Shown: positions 18,671-25,571 of the stretch, piece after piece | How the letters are laid out: the number at the start of each line of letters is the position of its first letter | How positions within the stretch are numbered: the stretch's first letter is position 1 | Source of the DNA: RZZS01 sp964498755 | Lineage (GTDB): Bacteria; Pseudomonadota; Alphaproteobacteria; Micavibrionales; Micavibrionaceae | Direction: 5' to 3' | DNA: 64,000 nt | Assembly: GCA_964498755.1 (NCBI GenBank) | Contig: CAZCIB010000004.1 | Span: forward strand, 1 to 64,000 | Notes under the pieces: model-generated | Databases searched by the model: none | What the model saw: only the letters and a program-made list of their open reading frames with translations | Told to the model about the DNA's origin: nothing | Made by a program: the position numbers and the translations under genes

Positions 18671-19901
18671 CAGATGATCGGATGATCGGATGATCGGATT
18701 TTGGAGCGTTCTGATCATCCGGTAATCTGATCATCTGATTTCCCGTCCCCGCTATCCACCCCCCGCCGATCACGCGGTCGCCGACATAGCACACGGCGGC
18801 CTGACCCGGGGCGATGCCGTATTGCGGCGCATCGAGAATAATTTCCGCCGCGCCGTTCTCGCCGATATGTAGCGCTGCCGGGATGGGTTGCATCATGGAG
18901 CGGAACTTAACGGATGATCGGATGATCGGATGATCGGATTTTGGGGCGTTCTGATCATCCGATAATCTGATCATCTGAACATCCGCCAAAAGCCAATTCC
19001 CCTCTTTCACCACAATCACATCCCTTGCCAGCGCTTCCTTAGGCCCGACGATGACCCTGTTTTCCTCCGGATCGATGCGCACCACATAGAAAGGCTCGTT
19101 GTTGTTCGCATGCCCGCCGCCGATGCCGAGGCCTTTGCGTTGGCCGATGGTGTAATGGATAATGCCGTTATGCGTTCCCAAAACGCGCCCGTCGATATGA
19201 ACGATCTCGCCGGGGCGTTCGCTTTCAGGGCGGATGGCTTTAACAACGCCCGCGTAATCGCCGTTCGGCACGAAACAGATATCCTGCGAGTCCGGTTTCG
19301 CCGCCGTGATCAATCCTAAACGATCCGCATGATGACGCGTCACGTCCTTGGTCCAGCCGCCTAAGGGGAAGCGCAGAAAATCAAGCTGCTCCTGCGTCGT
19401 CGCGAAAAGGAAATAGCTCTGGTCTTTCGTATTGTCGACCGCGCGGCGCAGTTCGGCCTGTCCGCGCTCGTTGACTATGCGCTGCACGTAATGGCCTGTG
19501 GCCATGCAATCCGCGCCGAGATCGCGCGCGACCTCCAGCAAATCACGGAATTTCACGGTCTGATTACAGCGCACGCACGGGATCGGCGTTTCGCCGCGCA
19601 GGTAACTCTCGGTGAAATCGTCGATGACGCTCTCGCGGAAATTGCTTTCGTAGTCGAGCACATAGTGGGGAAAGCCTTTTTCCTCGGCAACGCGGCGCGC
19701 GTCGTAAATATCCTGCCCCGCACAACACGCGCCTTTCTTGCGCAGCGCCTCGCCGTAATCATAGAGCTGCAAGGTCACGCCAACGACCTCATAGCCCTCT
19801 TCATGCAGCAGCGCGGCCACAACGGAAGAGTCGACCCCACCCGACATGGCGACGACGACGCGCGTGTCTTTGGGGTCTTTGTTAAAGCCGAGACTATTCA
19901 T
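18642..19901 (-). CDS. mnmA: tRNA-specific 2-thiouridylase MnmA carrying two palindromic inserts
   Basis: A 419-aa enzyme that thiolates U34 of tRNA Lys, Glu and Gln. The N-terminus has the PP-loop SGGVDSSV; Cys residues lie in PCVRCN and in the DSQDICFVP segment, which carries the catalytic persulfide Cys; GHYVQR and the beta-barrel end (GIAPGQAAVCYVGDRVIGGG) are present. Two parts do not belong to the family: residues about 308-331 and the C-terminal tail from about 387, which are translations of the two copies of a 68-bp palindrome. The tail replaces the original stop and runs into the 3' end of the chemoreceptor gene. Both inserts are at surface or terminal sites, so the protein may still work. 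Confidence 0.93.
   Translation of the reverse strand: MNSLGFNKDPKDTRVVVAMSGGVDSSVVAALLHEEGYEVVGVTLQLYDYGEALRKKGACCAGQDIYDARRVAEEKGFPHYVLDYESNFRESVIDDFTESYLRGETPIPCVRCNQTVKFRDLLEVARDLGADCMATGHYVQRIVNERGQAELRRAVDNTKDQSYFLFATTQEQLDFLRFPLGGWTKDVTRHHADRLGLITAAKPDSQDICFVPNGDYAGVVKAIRPESERPGEIVHIDGRVLGTHNGIIHYTIGQRKGLGIGGGHANNNEPFYVVRIDPEENRVIVGPKEALARDVIVVKEGNWLLADVQMIRLSDDQNAPKSDHPIIRSSVKFRSMMQPIPAALHIGENGAAEIILDAPQYGIAPGQAAVCYVGDRVIGGGWIAGTGNQMIRLPDDQNAPKSDHPIIRSSVTQSSSALP
18671..18738 (+). repeat. 68-bp octamer palindrome, copy 1 (3' end of mnmA)
   Basis: Three near-perfect GGATGATC units followed by GGATTTT, a short centre, then inverted units (TGATCATCC, TAATCTGATCATCTGA) form an imperfect hairpin. 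It begins directly after the TAA of the chemoreceptor gene. It is the same as copy 2 at 18911 apart from about three bases and lies exactly 240 bp from it. On the complement it encodes the extra C-terminal residues of MnmA. Confidence 0.9.
18911..18978 (+). repeat. 68-bp octamer palindrome, copy 2 (in frame inside mnmA)
   Basis: The same element as at 18671: GGATGATC units at 18912, 18920 and 18928, then GGATTTT, and inverted units to 18978. Read on the complement, it adds about 23 residues (IRLSDDQNAPKSDHPIIRSS and flanks) to the C-terminal domain of MnmA without breaking the frame. Both copies are in the same reading frame. Confidence 0.9.
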
Positions 19902-20022
19902 GGGAAGGAAATATAGGGAAATACGTCCCGGAATGCAAGTTTACGTAATGGGAAAACCGCGCTCCGCCCTTGATTGAGCGCAAAATACAAAGATCAGGAT
20001 TTTTTTGAGCACAAAACTTCCC

Positions 20023-20685
20023 TCATCCCCCAAACCCCCGGGATGCGAAATAATCCCTTATGAGTGCGCGTTCGCTCAAGCCGTCGGCGGTGAAGTCCGC
20101 CTCTTCTTTTTTCATCGCCTGATTGAGGCTCTCTAAATATTCTTGTCTAGGAATTTCGTAGCAGCCGAATTGCAGTAGATGATCGTTGACCCACTGCGTA
20201 TCCAGCACCTCGAACCCGCCTTTCCAGAGGCGCGCGGTCAGATGAACGAGCGCCACCTTGCTCGCGTTGCTCTCCCGCGAGAACATGCTTTCGCCGAAGA
20301 ACGCGCCGCCGATCCTGAGGCCGTATAGCCCGCCGACGAGTTTTTCCTCTTGCCAGCATTCAACCGAATGCGCGTGGCCCATTTCATAAAAGGCCAGAAA
20401 AATCTCGCGGATCGTCTCATTGATCCAGGTTTCCGGGCGTCCCGGCGCGGATTCGGCGCAGCCATCGATGACTTCCTCAAACGCCGTATCAATGCGGATT
20501 TCAAAGGGAAACTTGCGGACCTGGCTGCGCAATTTGCGCGGGATATGGAGTTCGGGAATCGACAGTTGCCCGCGCTGCTGCGGACTGATCCAGTAGACAG
20601 GGGTTCGCCCGGCCTTTTCCGCCATCGGGAAAATACCTTGCGCATAGGCTTCCAGCACAAGTTCGGGCGTCAATAAAAATGTCAT
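20023..20685 (-). CDS. aat: Leucyl/phenylalanyl-tRNA-protein transferase
   Basis: A 220-aa cytoplasmic enzyme that adds Leu or Phe from charged tRNA to N-terminal Arg or Lys of proteins, marking them for ClpAP. Family landmarks are AYAQGIFPMAE near the start, YWISPQQRGQL near 30, HSVECWQEEKLVGGLYGLRI near 110, GGAFFGESMFSR near 130, and DTQWVNDHLLQFG near 165. Length is normal for the family. The start ATG is at 20685, 9 bp downstream of the accC stop on the same strand, consistent with an operon accB-(S23)-accC-aat. Confidence 0.95.
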   Translation of the reverse strand: MTFLLTPELVLEAYAQGIFPMAEKAGRTPVYWISPQQRGQLSIPELHIPRKLRSQVRKFPFEIRIDTAFEEVIDGCAESAPGRPETWINETIREIFLAFYEMGHAHSVECWQEEKLVGGLYGLRIGGAFFGESMFSRESNASKVALVHLTARLWKGGFEVLDTQWVNDHLLQFGCYEIPRQEYLESLNQAMKKEEADFTADGLSERALIRDYFASRGFGG

Positions 20686-20694
20686 ACGTTAAGT

Positions 20695-22035
20695 TTAACG
20701 CTCCGCAAGCGTCTTTTCCAGCCAGTGAATGGTGTACTCGCCGGAGAGGAAGGCGGGCTGCTCAAGGATCCACATATGCAGGGGCAGGGTGGTTTTCACG
20801 CCTTCGACCACCGTTTCCATGATCGCGCGGCGCAGACGGGCGATGCATTCTTCGCGGTTACGGCCATGAGCGATAAGCTTGCCGACCATGGAATCGTAAT
20901 AGGGCGGTATGGAATAGCCCTGGTAAATCGCCGAATCAAACCGGACGCCAAGACCGCCGGGGGCGTGAAACTGCGTGATTTTGCCGGGCGAGGGCATAAA
21001 CGTATCCGGGTCCTCGGCGTTAATGCGTATTTCCATCGCGTGGCCGCGGAAGCGCAACCGGTCTTTCTTGATCGACAAAGGCTCGCCGGCGGCAACCCGG
21101 ATCTGCTCGGCGATCAGGTCCACGCCGGTCAGCATTTCCGTAACGGGATGCTCGACCTGAATGCGCGTGTTCATTTCCATGAAATAAAATTCACCGTCTT
21201 CATACAAAAACTCGATCGTGCCCGCGCCCCGGTAACCCATCGCGCGGATGGTTTCGGCGGCGCGTGAGCCGATAGCTTCGCGCTCTTCCTCGCTCAGGAC
21301 GGGTGAAGGACCTTCCTCGACAAGCTTTTGGTGGCGGCGCTGGATCGAGCAGTCGCGCTCGCCCAGATGCATGGCGTTGCCGTGCGTGTCGCCGAAAACC
21401 TGAATTTCGATGTGGCGCGGCCTTTCGAGATACTTTTCCATGTAGACGGCGTCATAGCCGAAATTGGCCTTGGCCTCCTGCCGCGCGGTGTTATAGGCCT
21501 CATAAAGCTCGTCTTCGTTGCGGACGACTTTCATGCCTTTGCCGCCGCCGCCGGCCACAGCCTTGATCAGGACCGGAAAGCCGATCTCTTTTGCCGTTTC
21601 CATGGCTTCGTCAGAGGATTTCAGAATTCCTTCCGATCCGGGCACGACGGGCAGGCCAAGCTTTTTCACCGTATCCTTGGCGACGGCCTTGTCGCCCATC
21701 TGTTCGATATGCTCCGGCTTCGGTCCGATAAAGGTAAAGCCATGCTCCTCAACCATGCGCGCGAACTGGGCGTTTTCGGATAGAAAGCCGTAACCGGGAT
21801 GAATGGCTTCGGCGCCCGTAACGGCCGCAGCCGTTAGTATCGCCGGGATGTTCAGATAGCTGTCCTTCGAGGTAGCCGGTCCGACGCAGACGCTCTCATC
21901 CGCCAGACGCACGGCCATGGCCTCCTCGTCAGCCGTTGAATGAACAGCGACGCTCTCGATGCCCATCTCGCGGCAGGCGCGGATGACCCTTAACGCGATT
22001 TCGCCGCGGTTGGCGATGAGTATCTTCTTAAACAT
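20695..22035 (-). CDS. accC: Biotin carboxylase subunit of acetyl-CoA carboxylase
   Basis: A 446-aa ATP-grasp enzyme that carboxylates the biotin on AccB, the first step of fatty-acid synthesis. The start is MFKKILIANRGEIALRVIRA at ATG 22035. IHPGYGFLSEN near 80, the glycine-rich ATP loop KAVAGGGGKGMKVV near 160, the FYFMEMNTRIQVEHPVTE active-site segment near 290 and RINAEDP near 335 are all present. Length is typical. It would normally follow accB directly; here about 0.5 kb, an S23-type gene with flanking octamer arrays, lies between them. Confidence 0.97.
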   Translation of the reverse strand: MFKKILIANRGEIALRVIRACREMGIESVAVHSTADEEAMAVRLADESVCVGPATSKDSYLNIPAILTAAAVTGAEAIHPGYGFLSENAQFARMVEEHGFTFIGPKPEHIEQMGDKAVAKDTVKKLGLPVVPGSEGILKSSDEAMETAKEIGFPVLIKAVAGGGGKGMKVVRNEDELYEAYNTARQEAKANFGYDAVYMEKYLERPRHIEIQVFGDTHGNAMHLGERDCSIQRRHQKLVEEGPSPVLSEEEREAIGSRAAETIRAMGYRGAGTIEFLYEDGEFYFMEMNTRIQVEHPVTEMLTGVDLIAEQIRVAAGEPLSIKKDRLRFRGHAMEIRINAEDPDTFMPSPGKITQFHAPGGLGVRFDSAIYQGYSIPPYYDSMVGKLIAHGRNREECIARLRRAIMETVVEGVKTTLPLHMWILEQPAFLSGEYTIHWLEKTLAER

Positions 22036-22067
22036 CTCCGCTCCGATCTCCACAAAAGTGGATTTCT

Positions 22068-22106
22068 GGAATCTCGGAATCTCGGAATCTCGGAATCTCG
22101 GAATTT
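22068..22106 (+). repeat. GGAATCTC octamer array, accC side of the S23 gene
   Basis: Four perfect tandem copies of GGAATCTC (22068-22099) end in GGAATTT. The mirror array, GAGATTCC x4, is at 22494-22525 on the far side of the S23 gene. The arms could pair over about 32 bp around the gene. It lies in the short gap between the S23 stop and the accC start. Confidence 0.92.
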
Positions 22107-22122
22107 ATGTTCATGCTTTTTC

Positions 22123-22527
22123 CTACAATTTGGAGAGCAGCGCCTGCAACATGCGAATGATGCCGCCATATTCGGCAGACCAGAGTTGACCCGTTTCCTT
22201 GTCTATGTAGTCCAGGGCAGTACAATAATCTGTCCAGACCTGCATTTCATGGGCGGAGCCGAGCGCCATCACTAAGAAGCGCTTGAACTCAGGTTTGGAA
22301 GATTGTTGCTTTGCATAACCTTCCGCGATGTTTGCGCATATGCTTTTGCTTGCGCGCCGAATTTGATCCGCAAGCGCATATTGCTCAATCTTGGGAAAGT
22401 TCAGGGATGATTTGTGAACGGCAAGCGAAACCTCGAAAGATTTGCGGTAAACCTCCAGATCATAAAAAGTCTGCGCATAGTTCGCAGATTTCCGAGATTC
22501 CGAGATTCCGAGATTCCGAGATTCCAT
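22123..22527 (-). CDS. Four-helix-bundle protein, 23S rRNA intervening-sequence (S23/IVP) family
   Basis: A 134-aa protein. From residue 20 the pattern FYDLEVYRKSFEVSLAVHK, then FPKIEQYALADQIRRASKSI and CANIAEGYAK, is that of the S23/IVP family, small four-helix proteins first found inside 23S rRNA intervening sequences and related in fold to bAvd. Its biochemical role is not established. Start and first 13 residues (MESRNLGISESRK) are encoded by the inverted octamer array; the ribosome site AGGAAG overlaps the accB stop and probably once served accC. It lies between accB and accC, same strand, with inverted repeats on both sides, as expected for a mobile or inserted unit. Confidence 0.88.
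   Translation of the reverse strand: MESRNLGISESRKSANYAQTFYDLEVYRKSFEVSLAVHKSSLNFPKIEQYALADQIRRASKSICANIAEGYAKQQSSKPEFKRFLVMALGSAHEMQVWTDYCTALDYIDKETGQLWSAEYGGIIRMLQALLSKL
22486..22525 (+). repeat. GAGATTCC octamer array, accB side of the S23 gene
   Basis: Four perfect copies of GAGATTCC (22494-22525), preceded by the degenerate unit AGATTTCC, form the inverse complement of the array at 22068-22106. It codes for the N-terminus of the S23 protein on the complement and ends at its ATG. Confidence 0.92.
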
Positions 22528-22535
22528 CCGTCTTC

Positions 22536-22985
22536 CTACTCGATAACGACCAGAACATCCCCGTACTCAACCGGCTGGCCGTTTTCGACGAGGATTTGCG
22601 CGACGGTTCCGCCCTTCTCGGCCTTGATGGGGTTCATGACCTTCATGGCCTCGATGATCAGAAGCGTTTCCCCGGCTTTGACGGGTGCGCCTTTTTCAAT
22701 AAAGGACGGCGCGCCGGGCTCGGGCTGCATGTACACAGTGCCGACCATCGGCGAAGTCACCGCGCCGGGATGGCTTGCCGGGCTTTCAAGGGATTGCTGA
22801 ACGGAGGGAGATTGCGGCACGGTCGGGTCGGAGACCATCGCCGGATAGGCCGGGCCCGCACTTGTCACCAGACCGCCGCGCGCGACGCGAATGGCCTGCT
22901 CGCCTTCAGAAACCTCGATTTCCGTCAGGCCCGTTTCATCAAGCAAAAGAGCCAGTTCCCGGATCGCTTCACTATCGATTTTCAT
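22536..22985 (-). CDS. accB: Biotin carboxyl carrier protein of acetyl-CoA carboxylase
   Basis: A 149-aa protein read from ATG 22985 (MKIDSEAIRELALLL, the usual BCCP start; an ATG at 23024 would add 13 residues with no clear ribosome site). The N-terminal helix binds AccC, a Pro/Ser-rich linker covers about 45-75, and the C-terminal biotinyl domain has EAMKVMNPI, where the Lys carries biotin. The end VEYGDVLVVIE is normal. It forms an operon with accC and aat, interrupted by the S23 element just 8 bp after its stop. Confidence 0.96.
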   Translation of the reverse strand: MKIDSEAIRELALLLDETGLTEIEVSEGEQAIRVARGGLVTSAGPAYPAMVSDPTVPQSPSVQQSLESPASHPGAVTSPMVGTVYMQPEPGAPSFIEKGAPVKAGETLLIIEAMKVMNPIKAEKGGTVAQILVENGQPVEYGDVLVVIE

Positions 22986-23080
22986 ATGCTGTTTCGTCCC
23001 CGCATAAATTATTTTAACTGCCATTGCTAGCCGATTGAGGGGGAAAAGTCAAAGGCGCTTCTGACAGCGAGTTGCATTGC

Positions 23081-23440
23081 TTACCTGTATTCCCTTGGCT
23101 TTTCAACCTGCATCGCCGTGAAGTAGGAGCGCAGCGTTTTCGCCGCGTTATTAAAGTCGCGCTGATCAAGCGCGCCAATTTTCCGGGTAAGCGTTTCCTG
23201 CGCGCGGGTCATCAGTTTCATGCGCACAAAGCAGGGCGTCTCCAGTCCGGCGGCGCGGTAATTGACGATGTTAACGTCGCTGCGCCATTGCTGTTTACCG
23301 CAGGCTGTAATCATGGCCAGAACGTAATGGCCGGTCTCCTCAAGATAATAATTATTCGACACAATCACCGCAGGCCTGTATCGCAACGCGCCAGAAGCGT
23401 GAAACGGCGTCAGAACAACGTCGCCCGTTGAAAACAGCAT
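23081..23440 (-). CDS. MazF/PemK-type toxin (predicted mRNA interferase)
   Basis: A 119-aa protein with the PemK/MazF beta-barrel pattern: FSTGDVVLTPF at the start, RYRPAVIVSNN near 20 (RPAVIVS is the family hallmark) and VLAMITACG near 40. Family members cut RNA at short sequences. It starts 3 bp after the stop of the AbrB-type gene, so the pair forms an antitoxin-toxin operon. The C-terminus (LRSYFTAMQVEKPREYR) is slightly longer than in short MazF proteins. Cleavage specificity cannot be predicted. Confidence 0.85.
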   Translation of the reverse strand: MLFSTGDVVLTPFHASGALRYRPAVIVSNNYYLEETGHYVLAMITACGKQQWRSDVNIVNYRAAGLETPCFVRMKLMTRAQETLTRKIGALDQRDFNNAAKTLRSYFTAMQVEKPREYR

Positions 23441-23443
23441 GGC

Positions 23444-23704
23444 TCAATCTTCCCCTGCTGGCGGGTTTTGAAGATGTCTGAAGGCCTCTTCGTCTTCTGC
23501 GGAAAGCCACTCTTCCTCGAAGGACGCGAAGCCCGACAGTTCCCGGTACTGGTTTTGCTGATCCGCAGTAAGCCTGCTCATAACGGTCTCGCCCTGCGCA
23601 TTTTTCATGAACAGGATCTTGTCGCCGGGCTTCAGCCCAAGCTCTTTTCGCAGGCCGACAGGAATGGTTGTCTGTCCTTTTGCTGTGAGTTTCGAGATTT
23701 CCAT
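23444..23704 (-). CDS. AbrB/MazE-type antitoxin
   Basis: An 86-aa protein. Residues 1-45 are a swapped-hairpin AbrB DNA-binding domain: KLTAKGQTTIPVGLRKELGL and KPGDKILFM. The C-terminal 40 residues are acidic (FEEEWLSAEDEEAF), as expected for the part that wraps the toxin. It is the first gene of the toxin-antitoxin pair and should repress the promoter upstream of 23704. The PrlF-like subgroup is a possible closer match. Confidence 0.85.
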   Translation of the reverse strand: MEISKLTAKGQTTIPVGLRKELGLKPGDKILFMKNAQGETVMSRLTADQQNQYRELSGFASFEEEWLSAEDEEAFRHLQNPPAGED

Positions 23705-23889
23705 GATTTTGCAGCCTTCTCAAAAAGAACAAAAAAGAACATACGCCAGCCGGGCGACGCGCGTGCAAGAACATTTGTGAAACAAAGAGCGGATGTTAGG
23801 TAATAACAACAGCTTAGACATACATTTCAGTCCCAATTCCGCGCGCTTTCGCAAACGGCGGAAAGGCTGGACTTTGCAATGTACCGCTA

Positions 23890-24018
23890 ATGTTCCTGCC
23901 TGATGGCATTACTATCATTGTATCCCTTACTTTCCTTACTATTTTATATGCCTTTATTCGCGCTGACAAGGGGAAACGTACAGCCGAAAGAGTAGATATA
24001 TCAGATATTTATACATAA
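23890..24018 (+). CDS. Possible 42-aa single-helix membrane protein
   Basis: A short frame from ATG 23890 to TAA 24018. The first half is one hydrophobic helix (ITIIVSLTFLTILYAFI), followed by a basic stretch (RADKGKR) and a polar tail. There is no strong ribosome site. The gap 23705-24136 otherwise shows only A/T-rich sequence likely to carry the divergent promoters of the antitoxin and hslU. It could be chance; it is listed because the topology (helix, then positive charges) is that of real small membrane proteins. Confidence 0.25.
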   Translation: MFLPDGITIIVSLTFLTILYAFIRADKGKRTAERVDISDIYT

Positions 24019-24136
24019 TTTTTATGCGAATTTAGGACGAATTTTAACAAATCTCCGCTGAGCTCACGATCAGCCGCGACATTAATCCCCTATTCGCCCT
24101 TGACGTTTGGGCGTTCATGCCGCAATTAAATGGCTC

Positions 24137-25480
24137 ATGACCGAACACAAAGAAACAACTGATCTTCTCGAAGTCCCCGCTTTCAGTCCGCGGGAAATCG
24201 TTTCCGAACTCGACCGCAACATCATCGGCCAGAGCGACGCCAAACGGTCTGTCGCGATTGCGCTCAGAAACCGGTGGCGGCGGCGACAGATCGAGCCGGA
24301 TTTGCAGGAAGAAGTTTACCCGAAAAATATCCTGATGATCGGACCAACGGGCGTTGGGAAAACGGAAATCGCCCGCCGTCTCGCCAAACTCGCGCAAGCT
24401 CCCTTCATAAAGGTCGAGGCGACAAAATTCACCGAAGTCGGCTATGTCGGGCGTGACGTGGAATCCATTATCCGCGATCTTGTCGAAATCGCCATTCACA
24501 TGACTCGCGAACGCCTGCGCAAAAGCGTACAGGCGCAGGCTGAAATTTATGCGGAGGAGCGCGTGATTGACGCGCTGGTCGGCGAAAACGCCGGCGAAAC
24601 CACCCGCGCGTCTTTCCGGGAGAAGTTGCGCAATGGCGAGCTGAACGACAAGGAAATCGAAATCGAGGTCGCCGATAACTCGAACCCGATGCCGAGCTTT
24701 GACATTCCCGGCATGCCCGGCGCGTCGATGAGCATGGTTAATCTGAACGATATCTTCGGCAAGGCGTTCGGGGGGCGCACGAAAACGCGCCGCATGCGCA
24801 TTGATGAAAGCTACGGGATTTTGATTGCGGAAGAATCCGATAAATTGCTGGACGAAGAAAAAATCGTGAGCGAAGCCCTGAAACTGGCCGAGCAGAACGG
24901 TATCGTATTCATAGACGAGCTGGATAAGATTACGGCGCGGCAGGACGTACGCGGCGGCGACATTTCCCGCGAGGGCGTACAGCGCGATTTGCTGCCGCTG
25001 ATCGAGGGCACGACAATCTCCACCAAACACGGAACGCTGCGCACGGATCATATCCTTTTCGTTACGAGCGGCGCGTTTCACTATGCCAAACCTTCGGACT
25101 TGCTGGCCGAGCTGCAGGGCCGCCTGCCGATCCGGGTCGAGCTAAGGGCTCTCACCGTTGAGGATTTCAAGCGCATCCTGACCGAAACGGACGCCTGTCT
25201 GATCAAGCAATACAAAGCCCTGATCGCAACGGAAGGCGTCACGCTTGAATTCGACGACGACGCCATTAACGAAATCGCGCGGCTTGCCTTTGAGGTCAAC
25301 GAAAAAGTCGAGAATATCGGCGCGCGCCGACTTCATACGGTCATGGAAAAACTCCTCGAGGATATCAGCTATACCGCCTCCGACCGCAGCGGCGAATCCA
25401 TCACGATCACCGCCGATTACGTGCGCGAGCAAGTCGCCGAACTCGCCGACAGCGCGGATTTGAGCAAATTTATTTTGTAA
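24137..25480 (+). CDS. hslU: ATPase subunit of the HslVU (ClpQY) protease
   Basis: A 447-aa AAA+ unfoldase that feeds proteins to HslV. FSPREIVSELDRNIIGQSDA lies near the start, Walker A GPTGVGKTEIARRL near 70, then KVEATKFTEVGYVGRDVE; an I-domain spans about 110-240, Walker B GIVFIDELDKI near 255, and sensor regions follow. The C-terminus, LSKFIL, is the tail that plugs into HslV pockets, so selection for an HslV partner is likely. hslV, which normally lies directly upstream, is absent here: the preceding genes are the toxin-antitoxin pair on the other strand. Confidence 0.96.
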   Translation: MTEHKETTDLLEVPAFSPREIVSELDRNIIGQSDAKRSVAIALRNRWRRRQIEPDLQEEVYPKNILMIGPTGVGKTEIARRLAKLAQAPFIKVEATKFTEVGYVGRDVESIIRDLVEIAIHMTRERLRKSVQAQAEIYAEERVIDALVGENAGETTRASFREKLRNGELNDKEIEIEVADNSNPMPSFDIPGMPGASMSMVNLNDIFGKAFGGRTKTRRMRIDESYGILIAEESDKLLDEEKIVSEALKLAEQNGIVFIDELDKITARQDVRGGDISREGVQRDLLPLIEGTTISTKHGTLRTDHILFVTSGAFHYAKPSDLLAELQGRLPIRVELRALTVEDFKRILTETDACLIKQYKALIATEGVTLEFDDDAINEIARLAFEVNEKVENIGARRLHTVMEKLLEDISYTASDRSGESITITADYVREQVAELADSADLSKFIL

Positions 25481-25571
25481 ACGTCGGTCCGGCAGCCCGT
25501 TTACTGTTGACATATTTAAACAATACCCTTTAGTTTGCGCATCTGTTGTATAAAAATGGAGATATATTGTT

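Noticed and set aside
22068..22525. Octamer arrays as a short CRISPR or as iterons of a plasmid origin
   Set aside because: Units are contiguous without spacers and are mirrored around a gene; no Rep protein is nearby.
22123..22527. Diversity-generating retroelement, because S23 proteins share their fold with bAvd
   Set aside because: No reverse transcriptase, template repeat or variable target gene is present in the neighbourhood.
24044..25081. 345-codon - strand frame antisense to hslU
   Set aside because: HslU motifs on the + strand are complete; the antisense frame has no recognisable domain.
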